9,304 nt of DNA from Clostridia bacterium (GTDB lineage Bacteria; Bacillota_A; Clostridia; Christensenellales; Aristaeellaceae): NCBI GenBank assembly GCA_017398245.1, contig JAFQGN010000341.1:1-9304 (forward strand). Direction: 5' to 3'. Below, in pieces: positions 1-6,003 of this stretch. The notes under the pieces are model-generated. The model was not told the DNA's origin. It saw nothing but the letters and a program-made list of their open reading frames with translations, and made no database searches. Made by a program: the position numbers and the translations under genes. Each line of letters begins with the position of its first letter. Positions within the stretch are counted from its first letter, which is position 1.

Positions 1-111
1 ATTGGCGGTGTTCATGGCGATATAGAACATCAGCGTGACCAGCGCCGCGCAGAACGTGACGACCAGCAGGCGCGAGGCCGCGAACCAGAGCAGTCTTCTG
101 AGGTATTTCAA
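1..111 (-). CDS. N-terminal fragment of a membrane-anchored protein
   Basis: The gene runs off the left edge, so only the first 37 codons are visible. The start is TTG at 111-109, placed by an AAGGAG ribosome binding site at 125-120 with an 8-nt spacer; a GTG at 120-118 would overlap that site. The visible protein starts with a basic stretch (K2, R5, R6, R14) followed by a hydrophobic helix at about residues 15-32 (LLVVTFCAALVTLMFYIA), so it is either a signal anchor or the first transmembrane helix. No family can be assigned from this much. It lies 333 bp downstream of the OmpA-like gene on the same strand, separated by a hairpin repeat cluster, so it may or may not belong with the motor genes. 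Confidence 0.7.
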   Translation of the reverse strand, partial: MKYLRRLLWFAASRLLVVTFCAALVTLMFYIAMNTAN

Positions 112-119
112 AGCAAACA

Positions 120-444
120 CTCCTTGGGGTGGGCGCTGGGGGGGGCTATATCAGGGGCTCCGCCCCTGAAACCCTGACAGGGGACCGGACACGGAGAGAA
201 CGCCGGGGGCTGCTCGACGGCGCCGCGCCTAAATCTTTGATTTAGCCGACGGCGGTTCGGCTAAAGCCGAACTATCAAACCTTAAGGTTTGATACCTCTC
301 CCAGACCCCTCGGCAAAGGAACAAGTCCCTTTGCAATCCCATATTGGGGGATCTGTTTACAGCTATAAGGATGGTATCCGTTCGCTGTTACCGGTTTTTT
401 ACTGCGCTATAAACGCAAAAATGAACGGCCGATTTCTGCCGGCG
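120..444. repeat. Intergenic hairpin repeat cluster (modules Z, Y and X)
   Basis: This 325-bp stretch has no credible gene and is mostly inverted repeats. In order they are: a 7-bp stem CAGGGGC/GCCCCTG (152-168, module Z in reverse orientation); a two-level hairpin with outer stem CGCCG (221-225) and CGGCG (250-254) and inner stem CTAAATC (229-235) and GATTTAG (239-245); a 7-bp stem TTCGGCT/AGCCGAA (256-271); a perfect 20-bp palindrome at 274-293; and module X (300-349), which carries CAAAGG/CCTTTG. Modules Y (219-293) and X recur at 1961-2037 and 1672-1722. No uridine-tract terminator follows these hairpins. They resemble dispersed GC-rich repeats of Clostridia genomes; that comparison is from memory. 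Confidence 0.75.
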
Positions 445-456
445 TTATTCGCCGGC
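438..456 (-). terminator. Possible terminator hairpin at the stop of the OmpA-like gene
   Basis: A perfect 7-bp stem (GCCGGCG/CGCCGGC) with a 5-nt loop straddles the TAA stop codon of the OmpA-like gene at 447-445. In the direction of transcription a run of five T follows only at about 420-416, roughly 18 nt after the stem. That is too far for a classical intrinsic terminator, so the hairpin may instead protect the mRNA end. Confidence 0.3.
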
Positions 457-1632
457 GTTGTGCGGCGCAGTGCCCGGCGTTTCGGCGATAGCGGCCTCGG
501 CCTCTTCAAAATCCTCCAGCAGCTGGGCCATCTGGGCGATCATCTGTTCATCCTGCAGGCGGAATTTGAATTCCACGCGTCGGGAGGCGTCGGCATTTTC
601 GGTGCCGTCCGCGTTATAGATGAGGTTCGACCAGGAGCGGCCGTTGGCGGTGATGATAGTGCGCAGGTATTTCTTGGTTTCCGGCGTGATGCGGCTGTAT
701 TCATCGGAAAGCACATAGCTTGCCACGGCCAGCGCGCGGTTCTGGGAAAGTTCCAGATTGGACATATAGCTGCCCACGGAATCGGTATGGCCTTCGATGA
801 TGATCTCGGCGATATTGCCGCGGTATTCATCGGAAAGCAACACGTTGAGATAGACGGGCAGGAATTCGTTGATCATCTTTTTGCCGGCGGCGGAGAGCGC
901 GAACTCGCTGCGGGTGAACAGGATGGACGAATCGAGCGTGATCGCGCCGGTGGACGGATCGACCGTGGCGGAGATATTGGCTTTGTCCAGCGCGTCGGCA
1001 AGCGATGTGATGATGCGCTTGCGCACGCCGACGAGCTCGTCCAGCTGCGCCTGCTGGGTATCGAGCAGTTCCTGCTGCTGCGCGACGACGAGCTGCTGAT
1101 CGTTCAGCAGAGCCTGCGCGACGACGAGCTGCTGCTGCTGCTCGGTCAGCTGGGCCTTGGCGGCGTCCAGCTCGGCCTGCTGCTGCGCGAGCGCGGTGTT
1201 GGCGCTGTCCAGCTCGGTCTTCTGCGCGTTCAGCGCGTCGCTCAGCTCGGTCAGCTGCTGGTCCTGCAAAAGCAGCTTGGCCTGTTCGGCCAGAAGCAGA
1301 GTTTCCGATTCGGTGAGCTTGGTCTGCGCGGCGGTAAGCTCTTTGTCTTTATCGCTCAGTTCTTTGTCTTTGTCGCTCAGTTCCTGGTCCTTATCGCTGA
1401 GCGCCTTATCCTTTTCGTTCAGCTCGTCTTCCTTCTGCGTGAGCACCTCGCTCTGGCGCAGAAGTTCGGCGGTTTTGACCTCCAGCATATCGAAATACTG
1501 GTACACGCTATAGAACATGATGAGGACGAACACCAGCAGAAGGCCGCTCATCAGGTCCGAAAAGCTCAGCCAGAAGCTGCCGTTTTCGCCCTGCGGGCTG
1601 CGCCGGCGGTAGCGTCTGCCCATAGAACGCAT
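445..1632 (-). CDS. MotB/ZorB-like peptidoglycan-binding motor subunit with long coiled-coil stalk
   Basis: This 395-residue protein is the probable wall-anchoring half of an ion-driven membrane motor whose channel half is the gene upstream (2098-3639). A basic N-terminus (R2-R11) precedes WLSFSDLMSG, in which D26 sits where MotB, ExbD and ZorB carry the proton-accepting Asp. One transmembrane helix follows (about 27-47). Residues 50-205 form a long Gln/Glu/Lys-rich coiled coil with Leu at heptad positions 71, 78, 85, 92 and 99. The OmpA-like domain spans about 225-360, with the signature EGHTDSVG (280-287) and the peptidoglycan-contact pair D284 and R299. A 35-residue acidic tail ends the protein. 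ATG 1632 has a perfect AAGGAGG (1646-1640) 7 nt away. Such stalks are usually much shorter in ZorB and MotB. The OmpA/MotB class is sure; the specific role is not. Confidence 0.9.
   Translation of the reverse strand: MRSMGRRYRRRSPQGENGSFWLSFSDLMSGLLLVFVLIMFYSVYQYFDMLEVKTAELLRQSEVLTQKEDELNEKDKALSDKDQELSDKDKELSDKDKELTAAQTKLTESETLLLAEQAKLLLQDQQLTELSDALNAQKTELDSANTALAQQQAELDAAKAQLTEQQQQLVVAQALLNDQQLVVAQQQELLDTQQAQLDELVGVRKRIITSLADALDKANISATVDPSTGAITLDSSILFTRSEFALSAAGKKMINEFLPVYLNVLLSDEYRGNIAEIIIEGHTDSVGSYMSNLELSQNRALAVASYVLSDEYSRITPETKKYLRTIITANGRSWSNLIYNADGTENADASRRVEFKFRLQDEQMIAQMAQLLEDFEEAEAAIAETPGTAPHNAGE
1336..1398 (-). repeat. Three 21-bp tandem repeats encoding coiled-coil heptads
   Basis: Residues 79-99 of the OmpA-like protein are three tandem heptads: SDKDQEL, SDKDKEL, SDKDKEL. 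The DNA units differ at a few, mostly third, codon positions, so the expansion is not brand new. A fourth, more diverged unit (NEKDKAL, residues 72-78) precedes them. In-frame gain or loss of such units would change stalk length in steps of about 1 nm. Confidence 0.85.
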
Positions 1633-1639
1633 TGCAAAG

Positions 1640-1646
1640 CCTCCTT
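1640..1646 (-). promoter_or_regulatory. Ribosome binding site of the OmpA-like gene
   Basis: AAGGAGG reads on the minus strand at 1646-1640, seven nt before ATG 1632-1630. It fixes the start at M1 rather than at M4. Confidence 0.8.
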
Positions 1647-2097
1647 TCGAAGGGACACTGGGGCTGCTCGCCCCAGACCCCCGGCAAAGGGAATGATTCC
1701 CTTTGCAATCCCCAGTATGGGGTTACATTTTGTTGTATCTCTTCGGCCCGGTTCAGAGCAATCTGCCATTTCCGGGGGCGCACAGGGCTACGCCGGAGTG
1801 CTGCCAAAGAGTCATTTTCCTCAAGAATCCCATTTATTGGGTTTGTCATTACCAAACATCTGTCGTACAGCACAAGGCGGCGGCGCCTTGCCATGTTATC
1901 TTCCCACCGCAAAACGCATCATACATTGCTTTATCAGAAGCCTTATATTGAGGGTTCCAGGGCGCCGCGCCTGATTCGCTGAATCAGCCGACGGCGGTTT
2001 TCCCAAAGGGAAAACTTTCAAACCCTTTAGGGGTTGAACCCTATGGGGAATCATTCCCCCTGGCAGGGGTTTGGTGCCAGAGTCCCCAATCATACCC
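1647..2097. repeat. 465-bp gap between the two motor genes: hairpin modules X, Y and Z around unassigned sequence
   Basis: Module X (1672-1722) matches 300-349 closely and contains a 9-bp stem CAAAGGGAA/TTCCCTTTG (1685-1705). Just before it is a GGGGC/GCCCC stem (1660-1674). The middle (1726-1950) holds a 7-bp hairpin CAAGGCG/CGCCTTG at 1873-1890 and otherwise no recognised feature. Module Y (1961-2037) repeats the two-level hairpin seen at 219-293 with compensatory changes, and module Z follows (2045-2090). Neighbouring genes of the MotAB type are usually almost adjacent, so this looks like repeat insertion into what was once a tighter gene pair. A 134-codon minus-strand reading frame crosses the region but seems to be only a repeat shadow. 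Confidence 0.7.
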
Positions 2098-3639
2098 TTA
2101 CTGCCTGTCTTCTACGGTCTGGCGAAGCTCCTTGACTGCGGCGGTCAGCTTTTCGCCCTGATCGGCGAAGAGGTTGGCGGAGGCGTCCAGCACATCCGGC
2201 AGGCGTTCGATGGTCAGGTGCACATCGCGCACGAGCCTGTCGAGCTGGCGCGTAGTCTCGCCGATATCGGCAAAGAAGGCGTTATAAGTCTTTTCCAGAT
2301 CCTCGTTCACGCCGGAGACGAACGCCTTGTGCGATTCGACCAGCGCTTCTCCGCTGCCGCGCAGGGTATCGGCGGAGGAGCGCAGGTCCTGCTCGATGGC
2401 GCCGAGAGTGGCGGCAATGGAGCGGGTCTGTTCTTCAGTGGCTGCGCGCTGTTCGGAAATGGCGCGGCTGAGCTCGCCCTGCAGCTTGGCGATGGACTGG
2501 AGCGTGGTGATCTGCTGGCTGGCGACGATCTCCATCTGCCCCACGTTGGAGGCCACGCGCTGGTAGGCCTGATCGGAAAGGCCCTGCACGCTATTGAGCT
2601 TGTCCACATAGGCTTCGAACTTGCCAAGAACGCTGTCGGAGGCCTTCTGCACTTCCAGAATATCGCGGGAGATGCGCTCAAAGGAGAGCAGCATGTTTTC
2701 CGTATTTTCGCGTGTCTGCTTTTGCCATTCCACGGTTTCATGGATACAGGCGGCGAGGTTTTTGAACTGGCCGTGCAGCTGCTCGTCCATACGGTCGAGG
2801 AAGCGGCTGAGCACGGTATCGAGCGCCTGCGTCTGCTGGCGGGTGGTATAGCGGCAGAAGGAATCGAGCGTCTGGCGCACGGGTTCCATAGTCTCCTCCA
2901 GCACGGCGGCCATACGCGCCGTCATCGCGCCGGTGATATCGGCCGCGATGGCCTGGATCTGCGCGGTCTGCTCCTGCTGGTAGATGGCGATCTGGTTGAG
3001 CGGATCGACCGTGAGCACGCCGGCTTCGTTATGCATGGCGGCGTAAAAATCGGACAGGGTGGAACGGGCGGCTCCGTGCACGATGGACGTGCTCACGCTG
3101 AAGATGATGGAGCACACGACGCCCACGACAGAGGTGGTGAACGCATAGCGCATGCCGGGGATAAGCGTGCGGATGGCTTCCATGACGGCTTCGGAATTGT
3201 CCATGGAGAAGCCGGCGAGGCCCTGCGTGATGCCAAGGAGCGTGCCGAGGAAGCCGAGGGTGGTCATCAGCCCGGGGGCGGCGGAGGCCAGAGAAGAGCG
3301 GCCCGGCTGCGCGATGACGGTATCTTCGTTGATATAATCTTCGACATTCGAAGCGTTATGGTATTCGCCGTCGGCGAAGAAGAGGTTGTCCAGATACTCG
3401 CTCCAATGCGGGTACAGCGCGCCCTTGCCCAGGAAATTGTCCTCCTGCCAGGAGCGTTTGCTCTTTTCGCCCTGCTTGATATTGCGGATGGCGCGCCGCA
3501 GCAGCGCGCGCGTGCGCCACATGGGCAGCACGCATTTTGCAAAGCTGAGCAGCAGCAGCGCGGCGATGGCGACATACACGCATGCATTTATGATATTGTC
3601 CAGAAATTCGGCGGTCAGCTGTTCCAAAATAGCTTCCAC
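2098..3639 (-). CDS. MotA/TolQ/ExbB-family channel protein, ZorA-like with long cytoplasmic tail
   Basis: This 513-residue protein is the likely ion-channel subunit that partners the OmpA-like protein. It starts at GTG 3639-3637, supported by AAGGAGG at 3653-3647 with a 7-nt spacer. Three hydrophobic helices are visible: about 15-37, 119-143 and 166-188. The second contains GLMTTLGFLGTLLGITQGL (123-141) and the third AFTTSVVGVVCSIIF (166-180), the two channel-lining helices of this family, with T168 and T169 where TolQ and ExbB carry channel Thr/Ser. From about 195 to the end lie some 320 residues of predicted amphipathic helix and coiled coil with no further membrane segment, giving a long cytoplasmic tail. 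That tail is typical of ZorA and absent from plain ExbB and TolQ, whereas MotA has a compact cytoplasmic loop. Family assignment is firm; the Zorya role is inference. Confidence 0.88.
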   Translation of the reverse strand: MEAILEQLTAEFLDNIINACVYVAIAALLLLSFAKCVLPMWRTRALLRRAIRNIKQGEKSKRSWQEDNFLGKGALYPHWSEYLDNLFFADGEYHNASNVEDYINEDTVIAQPGRSSLASAAPGLMTTLGFLGTLLGITQGLAGFSMDNSEAVMEAIRTLIPGMRYAFTTSVVGVVCSIIFSVSTSIVHGAARSTLSDFYAAMHNEAGVLTVDPLNQIAIYQQEQTAQIQAIAADITGAMTARMAAVLEETMEPVRQTLDSFCRYTTRQQTQALDTVLSRFLDRMDEQLHGQFKNLAACIHETVEWQKQTRENTENMLLSFERISRDILEVQKASDSVLGKFEAYVDKLNSVQGLSDQAYQRVASNVGQMEIVASQQITTLQSIAKLQGELSRAISEQRAATEEQTRSIAATLGAIEQDLRSSADTLRGSGEALVESHKAFVSGVNEDLEKTYNAFFADIGETTRQLDRLVRDVHLTIERLPDVLDASANLFADQGEKLTAAVKELRQTVEDRQ

Positions 3640-3646
3640 TTGCGCT

Positions 3647-3653
3647 CCTCCTT
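3647..3653 (-). promoter_or_regulatory. Ribosome binding site deciding a GTG start
   Basis: A perfect AAGGAGG on the minus strand lies seven nt before GTG 3639-3637, supporting the non-ATG start of the MotA-like gene. Confidence 0.8.
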
Positions 3654-3781
3654 TATTTTAGCCGCATCTGCGCGGCGGGCGTTTTTTTCTGTACGGTTAG
3701 ACGGAAACGGCGCGCCCCTTGTTTCATATAATATGACATTTTATGCCATGTATAGTACACGCCGCTTCTATTCCACTTTGC

Positions 3782-3810
3782 AGTATAGCATGATGCGCAG
3801 TAAAAAGCAA
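3782..3810 (-). promoter_or_regulatory. Predicted sigma-A promoter of the MotA-like gene
   Basis: On the minus strand, TTGCTT (3810-3805) is separated by 17 nt from TATACT (3787-3782), and TGC directly before the -10 box makes it an extended -10. Transcription would begin near 3775, leaving a leader of about 135 nt before GTG 3639. The region is AT-rich against a GC-rich background. This suggests the motor genes can be expressed independently of the helicase operon. Confidence 0.6.
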
Positions 3811-3887
3811 CTCCGGTCTGTATTCAGCCGGGTTGACACCGTTTTTTATAAAAGGGATATGGGCAGACTGGGCGCGCCCCGGTTTTC

Positions 3888-4055
3888 AGAGTGCCGAAAG
3901 TCTGTTCGCGCGGCGGTTTCGCAGCAGACAGAGAGACTGACGAACGGCGTGTTTACACGGCATTTTGCGGCGGCTGAGAGCACGCAGGCCGACGGCCTGT
4001 TCTCGCGGCGGTTTGCGGCAGTCAGGCTGGCTGGCGGCCTGTTTGCGCGGCAGTC
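3888..4055. repeat. Degenerate tandem repeat, about 47-bp period, four units
   Basis: Four imperfect units end at the stop codon of the SNF2 gene: 3888-3929 (42 bp), 3930-3976 (47 bp), 3977-4023 (47 bp) and 4024-4055 (32 bp, internally deleted). Three begin with AGAG, and all share a core resembling CGGCCTGTTTGCGCGGC followed by a TTTGCGGCAG-like end. Some units contain a local hairpin, such as CAGGCC/GGCCTG at 3984-3998 and CGTGT/ACACG at 3948-3959. The period is not a multiple of three, so the array is unlikely to be coding. I do not recognise the family. Confidence 0.6.
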
Positions 4056-6003
4056 ATTCCTCCATCAGGCGGGAAACGAGCTTTTTCACGCGCTCGCGCG
4101 CTTCGCTTTCCATGAGGAAGGAATCGTCCTCGCGGCCGATGTTGTCGCCCATCATTTCCACAAACTGGCTGACCTTGAGGCCGAGGGCGTCCTGCATATC
4201 GCGGTCGGAGCCCTTGGGGCTGACCAGATAATAGCAGGCGATGGAATCCTGCTGGCCGATGCGGTGGGCGCGGTCTTCCGCCTGCGAATGCACGGCGGGC
4301 GACCAGTCCAGCTCGCCAAAGACAACGCACGAGGCGCGCTGCAGGTTCAGGCCGCTTGCGCTGCGCAGGGAAATGACGCAAAGATCGGTCCCGCCGGTCA
4401 TGAATTTGTTCAGCGCGGCGTCCTTTTGCTTATCGTTTTCGCGCCCGGTGATGAAGACCGGGTGCAGAGATTTGAGTTCCTGCTTGTACAGGTCCATCAC
4501 GGCATGGTGGTGGGCAAAGAGCAGCACCTTTTCGCCGCCCTCGACGAGCGAACGCACGAACGCGGCCACATAGGGCGCCTTGGCAAGGCCGGTGGCCTGC
4601 CTTTCGCGCTGGCAGACCTGGTCTTCCAATATGGCGCGGCGGGATTCGTCGGTCTCGAAGCGCAGCTGCCTGAGCATGTCCATGGCCGGGAGCATCATGG
4701 AGCGATAGACGCTGTCGTCCCAGTCGATCTCCTGCACAAGGCGTCTTTTGGGCGGCAGCTGGGAGAGCACATCGCGCTTGAGGCGGCGCAGCATGATGCC
4801 TTCGCGCCGCAGGTATTCGCCAAGCAGTTCCGGCTTTTGCACCACGTTGGTATTGTAGCCGTAGCACCATTCGCGCGTGAAGGATTCCCAATCGCCCAGA
4901 AAATGGAAATCGAGAATGTTGACCACGTTCCAGATCTCGCCGCCGGTGTTATAGATGGGCGTACCGGAGAGGCCGACGACGTTCGTACAGGCGGTGGAGA
5001 GCAGGCTGGCGGCGGAATATTTGCTCGTGCCGGCGCGGCGAAGCTCCTGAATTTCATCGAAAACGACGGTCTGAAAGCCCAGCTCGGGCAGGACGTCCTT
5101 CCAGCCGCGCAGGAGCAGATAATGGATGATATAAACTTCGGCGTCGGGCAGCGGATAGGGCGTGAGGCCCTTGATGACGTGCACGCGCGGGCCCGGGGCG
5201 GTATCCTTTATGGCCCCGGCACGTGCATCCGCAGCCGCATTGGCATGTGCGCGCGGGCCTGCGGCGGGATCCCCGGCATGCGCATCCGCAGCCGCATTGG
5301 CATGTGCGCGCGGGCCCGGGGCGTTCTCCGCAAAAGAGCCGGAAGAATCGGTAAATGACTTGCTGACTTGCGCGCGCGGGCCGTCTGTCGTTTCCGCGCC
5401 GTTTCTTTTCGGTTCGATCGTGCCGTTCAGAAAGCGTTCGATCTCGCGCGTCCAGTTGCGCACAAGGTGCGGCGGCGCGACGATAACGGCCGGATACGAG
5501 GCCGTGGAGGCGAGAAAGGCGAGCGCCTGCACCGTCTTTCCAAGGCCCATTTCATCGGCCAGAAGGCAGCGGCGGCCGGAGAGCAGATAGGCAAGGCCTT
5601 CCTTCTGAAATTCCTTGAGCTGGCCGGAAAAGCTGCCCTCGGGCGGGGTCGCGCTCTGCGGGGCGTGCATGGCGGCCTGACGGCGCGCGGCATATTCGCG
5701 GGCTTCCTCCAGCGCGCTTTCCCAGCGGGGGCGGTCGCTCTCCTTAATTTCCAGCGGGTAGCGCAGCATCAGCCAGTTCAGATCGCCCACCACGCGCCGG
5801 TGCGCCGTGAAGCGGGCCACTCCCCTGCCGCGGCCATCGCAACCGGGGAACAGGCGCTTGGCCAGCTCGGTCACGCAGGGTTCGGCCTTAATGGTCCAGC
5901 ATTTGGAGCGGCGGTTATAGGAAAGCGTGCCGTAGACATGGGCGGGCGCGGCTTCGCCATCGCGCAGATACGCCGGCATGGTGAAAAATTCTTCCTGCAT
6001 CAC
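4054..6003 (-). CDS. SNF2-family DEAD/DEAH-like helicase/translocase
   Basis: This 649-residue protein is a complete superfamily 2 SNF2-type ATPase expected to move along double-stranded DNA. Visible motifs: Walker A DEMGLGKT (150-157, K156), Ia VAPPHLVRNW (175-184), motif II FDEIQELR (314-321, DEIQ instead of DEAH), III GLSGTP (344-349), IV VLLFAHHHAVMDL (493-505), V SLRSASGLNLQ (545-555) and VI QAEDRAHRIGQ (574-584). The first 125 residues form a separate N-terminal domain seen in similar bacterial helicases. Residues about 195-272 are a low-complexity Ala/Gly/Pro/Arg insertion with internal repeats. It starts at GTG 6003 (GTGA overlap with the upstream stop) or ATG 6000; both are compatible with a GGGGGGTGG site upstream. 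It is probably co-translated with the nuclease-like gene. By analogy with ZorD it could be the DNA-acting effector of a Zorya-like system; alternatives are a restriction- or phage-derived helicase. Confidence 0.92.
   Translation of the reverse strand: MMQEEFFTMPAYLRDGEAAPAHVYGTLSYNRRSKCWTIKAEPCVTELAKRLFPGCDGRGRGVARFTAHRRVVGDLNWLMLRYPLEIKESDRPRWESALEEAREYAARRQAAMHAPQSATPPEGSFSGQLKEFQKEGLAYLLSGRRCLLADEMGLGKTVQALAFLASTASYPAVIVAPPHLVRNWTREIERFLNGTIEPKRNGAETTDGPRAQVSKSFTDSSGSFAENAPGPRAHANAAADAHAGDPAAGPRAHANAAADARAGAIKDTAPGPRVHVIKGLTPYPLPDAEVYIIHYLLLRGWKDVLPELGFQTVVFDEIQELRRAGTSKYSAASLLSTACTNVVGLSGTPIYNTGGEIWNVVNILDFHFLGDWESFTREWCYGYNTNVVQKPELLGEYLRREGIMLRRLKRDVLSQLPPKRRLVQEIDWDDSVYRSMMLPAMDMLRQLRFETDESRRAILEDQVCQRERQATGLAKAPYVAAFVRSLVEGGEKVLLFAHHHAVMDLYKQELKSLHPVFITGRENDKQKDAALNKFMTGGTDLCVISLRSASGLNLQRASCVVFGELDWSPAVHSQAEDRAHRIGQQDSIACYYLVSPKGSDRDMQDALGLKVSQFVEMMGDNIGREDDSFLMESEARERVKKLVSRLMEE
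5225..5316 (-). repeat. 35-bp exact direct repeat inside the helicase gene
   Basis: The same 35 bp occur at 5225-5259 and 5282-5316, 57 bp apart, and encode GPRAHANAAADA twice (residues 230-241 and 249-260). There is no synonymous difference between the copies, so the duplication is recent or homogenised. Related GPR motifs at residues 208 and 271 (GPRAQV, GPRVHV) make four copies at spacings of 22, 19 and 22 residues. Confidence 0.9.

Noticed and set aside
1508..1912. 134-codon minus-strand frame in the gap between the motor genes
   Set aside because: It has only a weak ribosome binding site, its sequence is largely the translation of module X, and it overlaps the well-supported OmpA-like start by 125 bp.
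289..1974. 561-codon plus-strand frame over the OmpA-like gene
   Set aside because: It starts inside a hairpin repeat and runs through repeat modules; the Leu/Gln-rich product is the complement of the coiled coil.
3661..3688. GCCGC/GCGGC hairpin followed by a T run on the plus strand
   Set aside because: It would terminate plus-strand transcription, but no plus-strand gene precedes it, and five extra bases separate stem and T run.
3833..3861. Perfect TTGACA on the plus strand upstream of the helicase 3' end
   Set aside because: At 16-18 nt the best -10 matches are only GATATG-like, and nothing is encoded downstream on that strand.
2071..5358. 1095-codon plus-strand open frame opposite the MotA-like and SNF2 genes
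   Set aside because: It is an antisense shadow of GC-rich codon use: it crosses both genes, the intergenic repeats and the promoter region, has no family motifs, and the minus-strand products have clear ones.
5180..5390. Regularly spaced repeats resembling a CRISPR array
   Set aside because: Only two units are exact, they are in frame within the helicase and encode a periodic peptide, and there are no spacers of constant length.
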